Assembly (NCBI RefSeq): GCF_001544975.2
Contig: NZ_FCOG02000001.1
Coordinates: forward strand, 62,001-126,000
Source: Caballeronia arationis
Lineage (GTDB): Bacteria > Pseudomonadota > Gammaproteobacteria > Burkholderiales > Burkholderiaceae
Length of the DNA: 64,000 nt
Reading direction: 5' to 3'
Part shown: positions 54,687-63,412 of the stretch, piece after piece
Numbering within the stretch: position 1 is the first letter of the stretch
Layout: every line of letters starts with the position of its first letter
Program-made: the position numbers and the translations under genes
Notes under the pieces: model-generated
Told to the model about the DNA's origin: nothing
Databases searched by the model: none
The model's input: only the letters and a program-made list of their open reading frames with translations

Positions 54687-57091
54687 GGCCGCGCCCCCAC
54701 GTCGTTATTGATTGGCATGCCAGGGACCGAGTTGTTGTTCGGCACCGCGTAGTTGCTTACACCGTTCGCGCCCGGCGTCAGCGGCTGGCCTTGCGGCGCC
54801 TGTGGCGCCTGCTGCATCTGCGGCGCGCCGGGCGCCGGTCCTGCGTGGGGGTCCTGCGGCAGCGTCGTGCTGCCGTTCTGCGAACGCGTCGTGTCGTTCC
54901 AGTTGAACAGATTCTGCGCGGGTACCGCGCCCTGGCTCGGACCCGGCGGCGGCGGCGGAATCACCGGCACGTCCTTGTCGCGAATGAGGCGGTTGTCGGT
55001 CGTCGAGCCGTATTGCTGCTGGCGCAGATAGTCGTAGCGCGTGGTCGCGATCTGCCCGGACGTCGCCTGGTCTCGCACGATCACCGGGCGCAGGAACACC
55101 ATCAGGTTGGTCTTCGTGCGCGTCTTGTTTTCGCTGCGGAACAGGCTGCCGATCCACGGAATGTCGCCGAGAAGCGGAATCTTGCTGTTGCCCGCGTTGT
55201 ACTGGTCCTGCATCAAGCCGCCGAGCACCACGATCTCGCCGTCGTCCGCGAGGATGGTCGACTGGATCGAGCGCGTGTTGATCGTCACGCCGCCGGGATT
55301 GTTGGTCGTCGTCGCGTCGACGGTGGAATCTTCCTGATAGAGCTGCAGCTTGAGGATGCCGCCATCGGTGATCTGCGGCTTCACGTGCAGCGTCACGCCG
55401 ACGTCGCGCCGGTCGAACGTGTTGAACGCCGTCACGGACGTGGCCGTGTTGGCGGTCGGCGTCGCGTACGAGCCCGTCACCACCGGCACGTTCTGGCCGA
55501 CGACGATCTTCGCTTCCTCGTTGTCTAGCGTGATCAGGTTAGGCGTCGAGAGGATGTTCGCGTCCGACGACGTCGACAGCGCCTGCAAGAGGCCGCCAAG
55601 CCCGAAGAAGTTGCCGAACTTGTGCAGCAGGCCGACGTTCAGGCCCTGCGCGAGCAGCCCGGTCGTGCCCGACAGCGCCGACGGGTTCTGCGCGATCGCG
55701 TTGCCGGAAAGCGTCAGGTCGACGATGTTGGAATTGCCGGAACCGAAGCTCGAACTGCCGTAGATCGCGTTGTTGCCGCCATTCGACATCAGGAGCCCCT
55801 GCCACTGGATGCCGAGATTCGCGCTCGTCGTCGCCGACAGTTCGACGATCAGCGCCTCGATGTACACCTGCGCACGGCGCGCGTCGAGCTGGTCGATGAC
55901 CGAGCGCAGGTTGCGGTAAACCGGCTCGGATGCGGTGATGATCAGCGAATTGGTCGCGGAGTCGGCCTGGATCATGCCGCCCTGCTGGTCGCCGCTCGTG
56001 TCGCTGTCCTTGTTCGAAAAGCCGCTGTCCTTCGTCGTGCCGCCGCCCGACATCGGATTGTTGCCCGAGCCCGAGCCGGAACTGCCCGACAACCCGCCCG
56101 GCAGCGGCGGCGTGCCGGAGACGCCGGTCGAGTTCGACGACCCGTAATTCTGGTTGAACGCGTTGGACGCATTCGAGCCGCCGGACGTATTGCTCGACGT
56201 GTCGTTGCCGCCGCCGCCCTTGCCCAGCATGCCGCGCAGCGTTTTCGCGAGGCGCGTGGCGTCGGCATTGCGCAGCGCGACGACGTGCATGTTGCCGGGC
56301 TGCGTCGTCGGCGAGTCGAGTTTCATCACGAGCTGCTTGGCCGCGCGCAGGCGCGTTTCGCTCGATGCGCGCAGCATCAGCGAATTGGTGCGCGGGTCGG
56401 GCGTGACGGTCACCTTGAGCGTGACATCGTTGCTGCCGACCGCGCCCGGGTCGAGCAGCTTGTTCAACTGCTCGGCGATATCGATCGCGTTCGCGTTCTT
56501 CAGCTGGATGACATCGACCGAGCGGCCGGCGGCCGTATCGATGCCCGCGATGATGCTGGCGATGCGCCGCACGTTGTCGGCGTAATCCGTCACGACGAGC
56601 GTGTTGTTGGCCGGATAGGCGGCGATCGTGTTGTTCGGCGAGATCAGCGGGCGCAAGACCGGCAGCAGGTTGTTCGCCGACTCGTTGCGCAGCGAGAAAA
56701 CCTGCGTGATCACCTGGTCGCCGCGCGCGGACGGCGAGTCGCCGACAAAAGTCGGCACGCCTTGCAGCTTCGCGTCGGCTTCGGGCACGACCTTCAGCAC
56801 GCCATGATCCTGCACGAGCGAGAAGCCCTGCATCCGCAATGCGGACTGCAGCGTCTTCAACGCCTGATCTTCGGGAACCGGATTTTCCGACACGAGATTC
56901 AACTGCCCTTTCACGCGCGGATCGACGATGATCGTCTTGCCGGTCGCCGCTCCGATCGCGCGGGCGACCTGATCGATATCCGCGTTGACGAAATTCAGCG
57001 TCACCTGCGCGTGTGCAATTTGCGCCGTGACAAGTCCTGCCACCAGCAGTGCCGTCGCGGTGCGACGCAGTGCCATACGTTTTCTTCTCAT
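54683..57091 (-). CDS. gspD: Type II secretion secretin GspD
   Basis: 802 residues from ATG 57091 (MRRKRMALRRTATALL); ATG 57076 is the alternative. Signal peptide ends near AQIAHA-Q. Periplasmic N0 domain (VTLNFVNADIDQVARAIGAA), N1-N3 KH-like domains with a long Gly/Ser/Asn-rich insertion in N3 (around residues 295-375), and the secretin barrel (QVYIEALIVELSATTSANLG, VPVVTGSYATPTANTA, IVVLGGLMQDQYN, IPWIGSLFRSENKTRTKTNL). The C-terminal ~100 residues are Pro/Gln-rich. No pilotin-type lipobox. First gene of the operon. Confidence 0.96.
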   Translation of the reverse strand: MRRKRMALRRTATALLVAGLVTAQIAHAQVTLNFVNADIDQVARAIGAATGKTIIVDPRVKGQLNLVSENPVPEDQALKTLQSALRMQGFSLVQDHGVLKVVPEADAKLQGVPTFVGDSPSARGDQVITQVFSLRNESANNLLPVLRPLISPNNTIAAYPANNTLVVTDYADNVRRIASIIAGIDTAAGRSVDVIQLKNANAIDIAEQLNKLLDPGAVGSNDVTLKVTVTPDPRTNSLMLRASSETRLRAAKQLVMKLDSPTTQPGNMHVVALRNADATRLAKTLRGMLGKGGGGNDTSSNTSGGSNASNAFNQNYGSSNSTGVSGTPPLPGGLSGSSGSGSGNNPMSGGGTTKDSGFSNKDSDTSGDQQGGMIQADSATNSLIITASEPVYRNLRSVIDQLDARRAQVYIEALIVELSATTSANLGIQWQGLLMSNGGNNAIYGSSSFGSGNSNIVDLTLSGNAIAQNPSALSGTTGLLAQGLNVGLLHKFGNFFGLGGLLQALSTSSDANILSTPNLITLDNEEAKIVVGQNVPVVTGSYATPTANTATSVTAFNTFDRRDVGVTLHVKPQITDGGILKLQLYQEDSTVDATTTNNPGGVTINTRSIQSTILADDGEIVVLGGLMQDQYNAGNSKIPLLGDIPWIGSLFRSENKTRTKTNLMVFLRPVIVRDQATSGQIATTRYDYLRQQQYGSTTDNRLIRDKDVPVIPPPPPGPSQGAVPAQNLFNWNDTTRSQNGSTTLPQDPHAGPAPGAPQMQQAPQAPQGQPLTPGANGVSNYAVPNNNSVPGMPINNDVGARP

Positions 57092-57704
57092 GGAGTGTGA
57101 TTTCAAGGCCAGGGCGCCTACGCCCGAAGCCGGCTGCAACGTGCCGTCAAACCTGCCGAAAGCGCCAGCCGACAACGATTTCAGGCCTGATCCGCCGTCG
57201 TTGCCCGCATCCTAAAAACGTGAACCTTAGCAGCTTTTAATGTCTGCATTGTCACAATGAGTCGGCTGTGCGCGGCCGCTTCCAAACCACTGAAACGCCT
57301 CAAGCTTCCGCGAAGATTGCCGTCAGACAACTGGAAGGCCTTGCGGATTTGCCACGCATTTATGCCGAAAGCGTGAATTTTAACCGCTCCGGAGGGCTTA
57401 TTATTCAGACGTTTACAACTGGTGCGCGCCAGACCAGCTTTTTCCCGATGGATCGGCTATCTTTCATCCACCCCCTGGGCCCCCCTGCCGGGTTTTGGCG
57501 CGCGACTCCCTGCGTATGTCTGATGGCTAACTTATCCGGGCAATAGTCTGCCGTTATGATACGGGCGGATGCAGTTCACAGGAGGCGGGTGTCGAGGCGG
57601 GTTTTTCCCGATGGCGCACGACGCGCGGCGGCAGTGTTGCCCGGCGTTCCTCCGTGCGGCAGAGATGGTGTTGCGCTCCGAGCGGGCGAGTGGATGGAAA
57701 TACG
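57092..57704. promoter_or_regulatory. Divergent region between gspD and the transglycosylase gene
   Basis: 613 bases with no convincing gene. It should hold the gsp promoter and that of the transglycosylase. A palindrome CATTGT-C-ACAATG sits at 57247-57259, 156 bases before gspD, and could be an operator. TATGAT at 57555-57560 is a possible -10 for the transglycosylase; its -35 (TTATCC) is poor. Confidence 0.4.
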
Positions 57705-58151
57705 ATGAAAAAATTCCTGCGATGGTTTGCGATAGGTTTCGGCGCCTGGACGGCGGCCGCATCCGCGCACGCGGACTGTTTCGACGAAGCCGCCAAGTAT
57801 CAGAAGGTCAACCCGCTCATCTTGCGGGCCATCGCGTGGCAGGAATCACACAACAAGCCCGATGCCATCAACAAGAACGCCAACGGTTCGACCGACTACG
57901 GCCTGATGCAGATCAACTCGATCCATCTCAACACGCTTTCGCAGTACGGCATTTCGAGCGGCACGCTGATGGAGCCGTGCAAGAGCGTCTACGTCGCGGC
58001 GTGGCACCTGCGCCAGAAGATGAACAAGTACGGTAATACGTGGCAGGCCGTCGGCGCCTACCATTCCGAGACCCCGGCGCTGCGCGACAAGTACTCCCGC
58101 CAGATCATCGACATCCTGAGCCGCTGGAAGCTGCTCCAGGCTTCGCGCTGA
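57705..58151 (+). CDS. Lytic transglycosylase, SLT family 1 (IagB/VirB1-like)
   Basis: 148 residues from ATG 57705. Signal peptide to about residue 23 (AASAHA-D), then a compact SLT domain: LRAIAWQESHNKP with catalytic Glu47, STDYGLMQINSIHL, and VAAWHLRQKMNKYGNTWQAV. Two cysteines (CF near 25, PCKS) could form a disulfide. This size matches specialised peptidoglycan-opening enzymes of secretion, pilus or conjugation machines. It is divergent from the gsp operon; serving the T2SS is a guess. Confidence 0.87.
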   Translation: MKKFLRWFAIGFGAWTAAASAHADCFDEAAKYQKVNPLILRAIAWQESHNKPDAINKNANGSTDYGLMQINSIHLNTLSQYGISSGTLMEPCKSVYVAAWHLRQKMNKYGNTWQAVGAYHSETPALRDKYSRQIIDILSRWKLLQASR

Positions 58152-58155
58152 CAGA

Positions 58156-58172
58156 AAGGCCGCCACGGCCTT
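58156..58172 (+). terminator. Small hairpin after the transglycosylase gene
   Basis: AAGGCCG-CCA-CGGCCTT, a 7-pair stem 4 bases after the stop. No U tract follows, so it is at best a weak terminator. Confidence 0.35.
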
Positions 58173-58317
58173 GCGGGAGATTGCGCGATTTCAGGCGACT
58201 GCGTCCCCCGCGTTTTGATGCACAATTCCCTCTTCGAGCCCTGACGCGCGCTCGCGCCCGGCGACGCCACGCGTCCACCCTGCGCGCCTTTGCCCCACTC
58301 TCACTTCCCTCATTGCG

Positions 58318-59544
58318 ATGAACTCTCTGCCATTGCCAGTCACCGTGCTCTCCGGATTCTTCGGCGCGGGCAAAACCTCGCTCCTGAATCACCTGCTCAC
58401 CAACGGCGAGGGTGTGCGAATCGCTGCGATCGTCAGCGATCGGGGCGATGCCGGACAAGCCGAGATGTCGGAAGGATGCGAGCGCCATGTCCTCGCGGAC
58501 GATCTCGCCGTCACGATCGAACGGCTCGCTGCGCAAGGCCGTTTCGATGCGATCGTCGTCGAGTCGTCGGGCGCGACGGATCCGATTCGCGTCGCCGAGC
58601 ATCTCGCGCTTGCCGAGAGCGAAGGCGAAGTCGCATTCCCGGACATCGCACGCCTCGACACGATGGTGACGGTCGTCGATGCATCGAGCTTTCTGCGCGA
58701 CTACGCAAACACGGGATCGCTCATCGAGCGCGACAGCGATCACGACGCAGACGACGATCGCACGATCGTCGAGGTGCTCGTCGAGCAGGTGGAATTCTGC
58801 GATGTGATCGTCGTGAACAAAGTCGATCTCGTCTCGACCGAAGCGCTTGCGCGACTCAAGCAGGTCCTGCAGGCGCTGAACCCGCGCGCCGTATTGTTCG
58901 ACGCGCGCTTCGCCGATGTGCCGGTAAGCGAGGTCGTGAATACCGAGCGCTTCGATTTCGACGAAACCGCGAGCGCTGCCGGCTGGCTCATGACGCTGCA
59001 CGATCAGCTCGACACGGACCCCGAGGCCGGGCAGGCAGACGTCGCGCATCTCGTCTATCGCGCGCGCCGGCCGTTTCATCCAGAACGGTTGTGGGCGCTG
59101 CTGAACGAAGAATGGCCGCACGTGTTGCGCGCCAAGGGATTCTTCTGGCTCGCGACGCGCAACGATATCGGCGGGTCGCTGTCGCAAGCCGGTGGCGTAT
59201 GCCGTCAGGATCCGGCGGGCATCTGGTGGGCGGCGCAGGATCGCAGCGAATGGCCGACGGGCGATGCAGAACTGGAAGCGGAAATCGTCGCCGACTGGCA
59301 CGGCGATCCCGACGACATGACAGTCGGCGACCGTCGTCAGGAACTGGTTTTGATCGGCATCGATCTGGATGTGTACGCGTGGCACGACAAGTTCGATGCC
59401 TGCGTTCTCACCGACGAGGAATGGGCACTTGGGCCCGAGGGATGGAAGCAGTTCAGCGACCCGTTCCCTTCATGGGACATCGAGGAACATGAGCACGATC
59501 ACGATCATGGCGACGACTGCGATTGCGGACATCCCATGCACTAG
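58318..59544 (+). CDS. COG0523 / CobW-family GTPase lacking the CXCC motif
   Basis: 408 residues. G3E GTPase with Walker A GFFGAGKTS (residues 13-21), Walker B-like FDAIVVESSGATDP, and NKVD base-recognition motif (VVNKVDLVS). C-terminal CobW_C domain (RARRPFHPERLWALLNEEWP, LATRNDIGGSLSQAGGVCR), and a His/Asp/Cys-rich tail (HEHDHDHGDDCDCGHPMH) likely to bind metal. Where metallochaperone relatives have GCICC, this protein has GCERH (C54, H57), and the switch region before it is shortened. No Zur-like site was seen upstream. Probably a metal (zinc?) trafficking protein or a diverged paralogue. Confidence 0.85.
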   Translation: MNSLPLPVTVLSGFFGAGKTSLLNHLLTNGEGVRIAAIVSDRGDAGQAEMSEGCERHVLADDLAVTIERLAAQGRFDAIVVESSGATDPIRVAEHLALAESEGEVAFPDIARLDTMVTVVDASSFLRDYANTGSLIERDSDHDADDDRTIVEVLVEQVEFCDVIVVNKVDLVSTEALARLKQVLQALNPRAVLFDARFADVPVSEVVNTERFDFDETASAAGWLMTLHDQLDTDPEAGQADVAHLVYRARRPFHPERLWALLNEEWPHVLRAKGFFWLATRNDIGGSLSQAGGVCRQDPAGIWWAAQDRSEWPTGDAELEAEIVADWHGDPDDMTVGDRRQELVLIGIDLDVYAWHDKFDACVLTDEEWALGPEGWKQFSDPFPSWDIEEHEHDHDHGDDCDCGHPMH

Positions 59545-59588
59545 GCGCTAACGCCAGTGCAAGGACTCGCTCGCGCCGATTCGCAGGC

Positions 59589-59615
59589 AAAAAAAACCCG
59601 CCGGCTGCGGCGGGT
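59589..59615 (-). terminator. Terminator of the HU gene
   Basis: Minus strand ACCCGCCG-4-base loop-CGGCGGGT followed by a run of eight T: a textbook intrinsic terminator, 93 bases after the HU stop. It also forms on the plus strand after the GTPase gene, but without the U tract. Confidence 0.85.
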
Positions 59616-59707
59616 CATTTCCAACTGGTACAACTTGCTGCCTGGCGCCCGTCAGGGCGGCCCGGTCAGTCAACCGACAGCCGGTCGCCGACGATCGGCA
59701 ATAGACC

Positions 59708-59986
59708 TTAACGCTTGTTTACTGCGTCCTTGAACGCCTTGCCAGCCGTGAACTTGACGGTCTTGGCCGCCGGAATCTTGATGGATTCGCCGGTCTTCGG
59801 ATTGCGGCCGGTGCGCGCTGCGCGCTTGCCCGAGCCGAAGCTGCCGAAGCCGATCAACTGCACTGCGTCACCCTTCGATACAGCCTTCTTGATCACCTCG
59901 AGCAGCGTGTCCAGCGTTTCGCCGGTTTGAGCCTTGCTGGCGCCGGTCTGAGCGGCCACGGCGTCGATCAGTTCCTGTTTGTTCAT
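59708..59986 (-). CDS. hupB: Nucleoid protein HU
   Basis: 92 residues. [20 protein letters not shown] start, [20 protein letters not shown] with the DNA-binding arm, and [20 protein letters not shown] at the end: a complete HU beta-type protein. AAAGGAAC precedes the ATG. Binds and bends DNA without strong sequence preference. Monocistronic. It lies about 3 kb from the origin-like region. Confidence 0.95.
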   Translation of the reverse strand: MNKQELIDAVAAQTGASKAQTGETLDTLLEVIKKAVSKGDAVQLIGFGSFGSGKRAARTGRNPKTGESIKIPAAKTVKFTAGKAFKDAVNKR

Positions 59987-60261
59987 TAAGGTTCCTTTAT
60001 CAGTTTAGGTTGACACGAACAGCGCGAACGCGCCGATTATACGTGCGCGGGCCATGCAGTCGAGTGGTAGCGGCATTGCGGCGCCCCCGGCCACTGATCT
60101 GGCTTCGCGCTTCACACCATTCCCGTACTGCCGTCTCTCCATGCGGCGCTTGGTATCATAACGCAGCGCAAACCCAATCAGGATAAGGGTTTCAAAGATT
60201 TACCCTTAATTTTTGAGCCTGTTTTGCCTTTTGGCAGCCGTTTTGTCCCTGGGTCCAGTCC

Positions 60262-61278
60262 ATGCTACGCGAGCTGATCGTCGAATACGGATTGCCGTTG
60301 GTTTTTGCCAACGTTCTGCTGGAGTCACTGGGACTACCCCTCCCAGCCTTACCCACATTGGTTCTGACGGGTGCGATCACCGCTGCAGCAAGCCTCGATC
60401 CAGGCCCCGTTTCGCCCTTTGCGTGGCTTCCCCAATTGCCTTTGATCGCCATCGTCGTGGTCGCTGTCGTGGCGGCGCTGATCGGCGACATCCTCTGGTT
60501 CTGGCTCGGCCAGCGCTATGGCTCGCGCGTGCTGCGCTTTCTCTGCACGCTCTCGATGTCGCGCGATACCTGCGTTGCGCGCAGCCTCGGCTTCTTCGGA
60601 CGTTTCGGCGTGCGGGTCCTGACCGTGTCCAAGTTCATCCCCGGCCTCTCGACTCTCGCGATTCCCGTGGCGGGCGCGACGGGCGTCGGCTTCGCCACCT
60701 TCCTTTTCTACGATGCGATCGGCTGCGCGCTGTGGGCCGTGCTCGGCGTCGCGCTCGGGACGATGTTCGCGACCGCCGTCGATACGATCCTCGCGTGGCT
60801 CGACTGGCTCGGACGCGGTGCGATCGCGGTCGTCGGCGTGGCGCTCGCGCTGTATGTCGCCGTGCGCTGGTGGCGCCGCATGTCGCTGATCCGTCGCCTG
60901 CGCGTGACACGCATCGACATCGGCGAGTTGCGCGCGCTGCTCGAAGGCGAGCCGCCGCCCGTGATCGTCGATGTGCGCCGCGAGATGGGACGCGCGGTCG
61001 ATCCGTTCGTGATTCCCGGTGCCCTCGCGCTGCGCGATGGCGACGTCGTGCCGCAACTCGCCTCTCTGCCGCGGGACCGCAAGCTCGTGATGTATTGCGA
61101 CTGCCCCAACGAGATCTCGGCCGCACTCGCGAGCGAAGCGCTGAAGGCGCATGGCTTCGCCGATGTCGCGCCGCTCGCGGGCGGCCTGTCCGCATGGCGC
61201 GCGGCGGGCTACGCGCTCGAGCCCTTGCTGATCGATGCCGCCGCACGCGACGCGATGCAGCGCATGGCTTCTTCGTGA
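60262..61278 (+). CDS. DedA-family membrane protein fused to a rhodanese domain
   Basis: 338 residues. N-terminal DedA/SNARE-associated domain (residues 1-210): LVFANVLLESLGLPLPALPT, GDILWFWLGQRYGSRVLRF, FGRFGVRVLTVSKFIPGLST, with about five membrane segments. After the last helix (AVVGVALALYVAVRWWRRMS) comes a cytoplasmic rhodanese domain (residues 220-325: PPPVIVDVRREMG, KLVMYCDCPNEISAALA) with the probable active-site Cys279. DedA proteins act in undecaprenyl-phosphate or lipid flipping in several bacteria; the sulfurtransferase link is unexplained. Confidence 0.88.
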   Translation: MLRELIVEYGLPLVFANVLLESLGLPLPALPTLVLTGAITAAASLDPGPVSPFAWLPQLPLIAIVVVAVVAALIGDILWFWLGQRYGSRVLRFLCTLSMSRDTCVARSLGFFGRFGVRVLTVSKFIPGLSTLAIPVAGATGVGFATFLFYDAIGCALWAVLGVALGTMFATAVDTILAWLDWLGRGAIAVVGVALALYVAVRWWRRMSLIRRLRVTRIDIGELRALLEGEPPPVIVDVRREMGRAVDPFVIPGALALRDGDVVPQLASLPRDRKLVMYCDCPNEISAALASEALKAHGFADVAPLAGGLSAWRAAGYALEPLLIDAAARDAMQRMASS

Positions 61279-61333
61279 AGCCGCCCTGCTTCCCACCTTC
61301 CACGCGGCCCGCGCGCCGCATCGCACCGATTGA

Positions 61334-63124
61334 ATGACCGATACCCTCCTGGAAGCCCATGATTTGCCGCGCGCCTGGGCGCGAGGACGCACTTTCGCGA
61401 TCGTCGATACGCAGTTCGGCGATGGCCGCGCGTTCCTCGCAGCGTGGGCCGCATGGCGCGCCGATCCCGCGCGATGCGAGCGTTTGCATTTCGTATCGGC
61501 CGGGTCGCTCTCAACGCTCGACCACGCACCGACCGCGGACTTCGAACCATTGACGGACTTGCTTTCGAACGCATGGCCGATGCGCGTCGCTGGCGTGCAT
61601 CGCCTGGAGTTCGAAGCTGGACGCGTCGTGCTGACGCTTGCCATCGGCGAGAACCCGGACGTGCTGAGCAAGCTCTGGCTGCGCGCGGACGCCTTCAATC
61701 TCCGAACCGAGCACAGCGTCGATCCGCGCGCGGTCTGCAAGCCATTGGCGCGCATCGCCGGCGATAACGCGACGCTTGCCGCCGAACCGCAGCCGATGTT
61801 GCAGCGCTCGCTGGAAGCGGCCGGTTTCGTCTGCGATCCTGCGGTGAAAGCGATCCTGACCGCCCGCTTCGCGCCGCGCTGGCGCGTGCGTCGTCACGAG
61901 CCGCCGGCTCCGGCCAGTATCGACAGCGACCGCCACGCCGTCGTGATCGGCGCAGGTCTGGCCGGCTGTGCGGTGACCGCGCGCCTCGCTGCGCGCGGCT
62001 GGCGCGTGACGCTCGTCGACCGCAACACCGAGGTCGCCCGCGACGCGTCCGGCAATCCGGCGGGCGTGTTTCATCCGATCGTCTGGCGCGACGACAGCAT
62101 CGCCGCGCGGCTCACGCGGGCGGCGTTTCTCTACGCACTGCGCCACTGGACCGAACTCGAAGGCGCGGGCCACGAACTCCGGCGCACGCGCGACGGACTG
62201 CTCCAGATCGCCGATTCGCCCGATGACGCACTCGCCATCGCGGATGCGATCGGACGCTTCGGCTTACCGCAGGATTACGCCGTCGCGACGACGCCGACGG
62301 ACGCGTCGCTGATCGCGGGCGTCGAGGTCGCGCGCGGCGGCTGGTTCTTCCCGCACGGCGGCGCCATTTCGCCGGCTGCGGTCTGCGCGGCGCAATGCGC
62401 GATCTCGGGCGAACGGCTCACGCGCCGCTTCGGCACGGAAGTCGCGCGCATCGAGCATGACGGCAACGCGTGGCGCGCCTTCGATACCGCCGGAGCGCTG
62501 ATCGCGCAGGCGCCGGTCGTGGTGCTCGCGAACGCCCACGATGCTAAGCGCCTCGCCGCCCTCCACTGCGATCCGACGCGCAGCGTGCGCGGCCAGCTGA
62601 CCGTGCTCGACGACACGCCGCTCGACGCATTGCGGGTGCCGGTGATCGGCGACGGCTACGCGGTGCCCCTCGCGCCGCGTCGCACGCTGACGGGCGCGAC
62701 CTACGACATCGACAGCACCGACCGCGAAATCCGCGCGGCCGGTCATCGGGAGAACATCGAGCGCATCGCGCGGATGCTGCCTGCAGCCAGCATCGACCCG
62801 ACGCGGCACGTCGAAGGACGCGTCGCGTTTCGCTGCGTGACGAGCGACCGCATGCCGATGATCGGCCAGCTCGCCGACGAAACCGCAGCGCGTGCCGATG
62901 CAAAACGCCTCTCGGGCGCGTGGCCGCTCGATTTGCCGCGCGCCGCGGGTCTTTATGGCGCATTTGCGTTCGGGTCGCGCGGTCTCGTGTGGTCGGCGCT
63001 CGCTGCGGAACTGATCGCCTCGCAGATCGAAGGCGATCCCTGGCCGATCGAACGCGAACTGGCCGAAGCGCTCGATCCCGCGCGTTTTCTCTTGCGCGCG
63101 CTGCGCCACGGCGATTTGACATAA
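61334..63124 (+). CDS. mnmC: MnmC tRNA-modification enzyme with a degenerate methyltransferase domain
   Basis: 596 residues. The C-terminal FAD oxidase domain (from about residue 205) looks complete: HAVVIGAGLAGCAVTARLAA, DASGNPAGVFHPIV, GGWFFPHGGAISPAAVC, RGQLTV, and DRMPMIGQLADE near the end, with GLYGAFAFGSRGLVWSALAAE. It would convert cmnm5 to nm5 at wobble uridine 34 of certain tRNAs. The N-terminal part retains the order of the methyltransferase domain (FAIVDTQFGDGRAFLAAWAA, RLEFEAGRVVLTLAIGE) but lacks its first ~40 residues and the DGFAPAKNP motif. A start farther upstream is not available. So MnmC2 is likely active, MnmC1 likely not. Confidence 0.9.
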   Translation: MTDTLLEAHDLPRAWARGRTFAIVDTQFGDGRAFLAAWAAWRADPARCERLHFVSAGSLSTLDHAPTADFEPLTDLLSNAWPMRVAGVHRLEFEAGRVVLTLAIGENPDVLSKLWLRADAFNLRTEHSVDPRAVCKPLARIAGDNATLAAEPQPMLQRSLEAAGFVCDPAVKAILTARFAPRWRVRRHEPPAPASIDSDRHAVVIGAGLAGCAVTARLAARGWRVTLVDRNTEVARDASGNPAGVFHPIVWRDDSIAARLTRAAFLYALRHWTELEGAGHELRRTRDGLLQIADSPDDALAIADAIGRFGLPQDYAVATTPTDASLIAGVEVARGGWFFPHGGAISPAAVCAAQCAISGERLTRRFGTEVARIEHDGNAWRAFDTAGALIAQAPVVVLANAHDAKRLAALHCDPTRSVRGQLTVLDDTPLDALRVPVIGDGYAVPLAPRRTLTGATYDIDSTDREIRAAGHRENIERIARMLPAASIDPTRHVEGRVAFRCVTSDRMPMIGQLADETAARADAKRLSGAWPLDLPRAAGLYGAFAFGSRGLVWSALAAELIASQIEGDPWPIERELAEALDPARFLLRALRHGDLT

Positions 63125-63139
63125 CGGTGCGAAGCTGTG

Positions 63140-63412
63140 ATACGGAGTTATCCACCACGACCTGTGGATAACCGTGCGAAGAAGAATCGAAAGCGCTGTG
63201 AACTGCGTGTGGGCGTAAACGGGACAACTTGCGCGCACCGCGCCGCGCGACAAAGTTGTTCCGAGTTGCGGGGTGTCGGCTCACAACTTCGCGATCCGCT
63301 TTTGCTTTCTCCAAACCATTGATCGGACGCGGTAAACCCGAGTTATCCACAGAAATGGGAGATCCTTGTTAACTGCTACTACGTATACATACGGTAAACA
63401 TGTAAACCTCTA
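63140..63412. other. Candidate replication origin (oriC-like region)
   Basis: Three DnaA-box matches: TTATCCACC (63148-63156, one mismatch), TGTGGATAA (63163-63171, perfect, minus strand), and TTATCCACA (63343-63351, perfect, plus strand). After the last box comes a GGGAGATCC-TTGTTAA stretch, then CTGCTACTACG (63374-63384, DnaA-trio-like) and an AT-rich tract (GTATACATACGGTAAACATG). The order box, spacer, trio, AT-rich DNA matches the unwinding side of known bacterial origins. No gene occupies it. This is inference from motif order; no GC-skew or search was run. Confidence 0.6.

Noticed and set aside
55622..57100. 492-codon plus-strand frame opposite gspD
   Set aside because: Arg/Val/Asp-rich shadow of the secretin gene.
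57268..57546. 92-codon frame in the gspD upstream region
   Set aside because: No ribosome binding site and no recognisable features.
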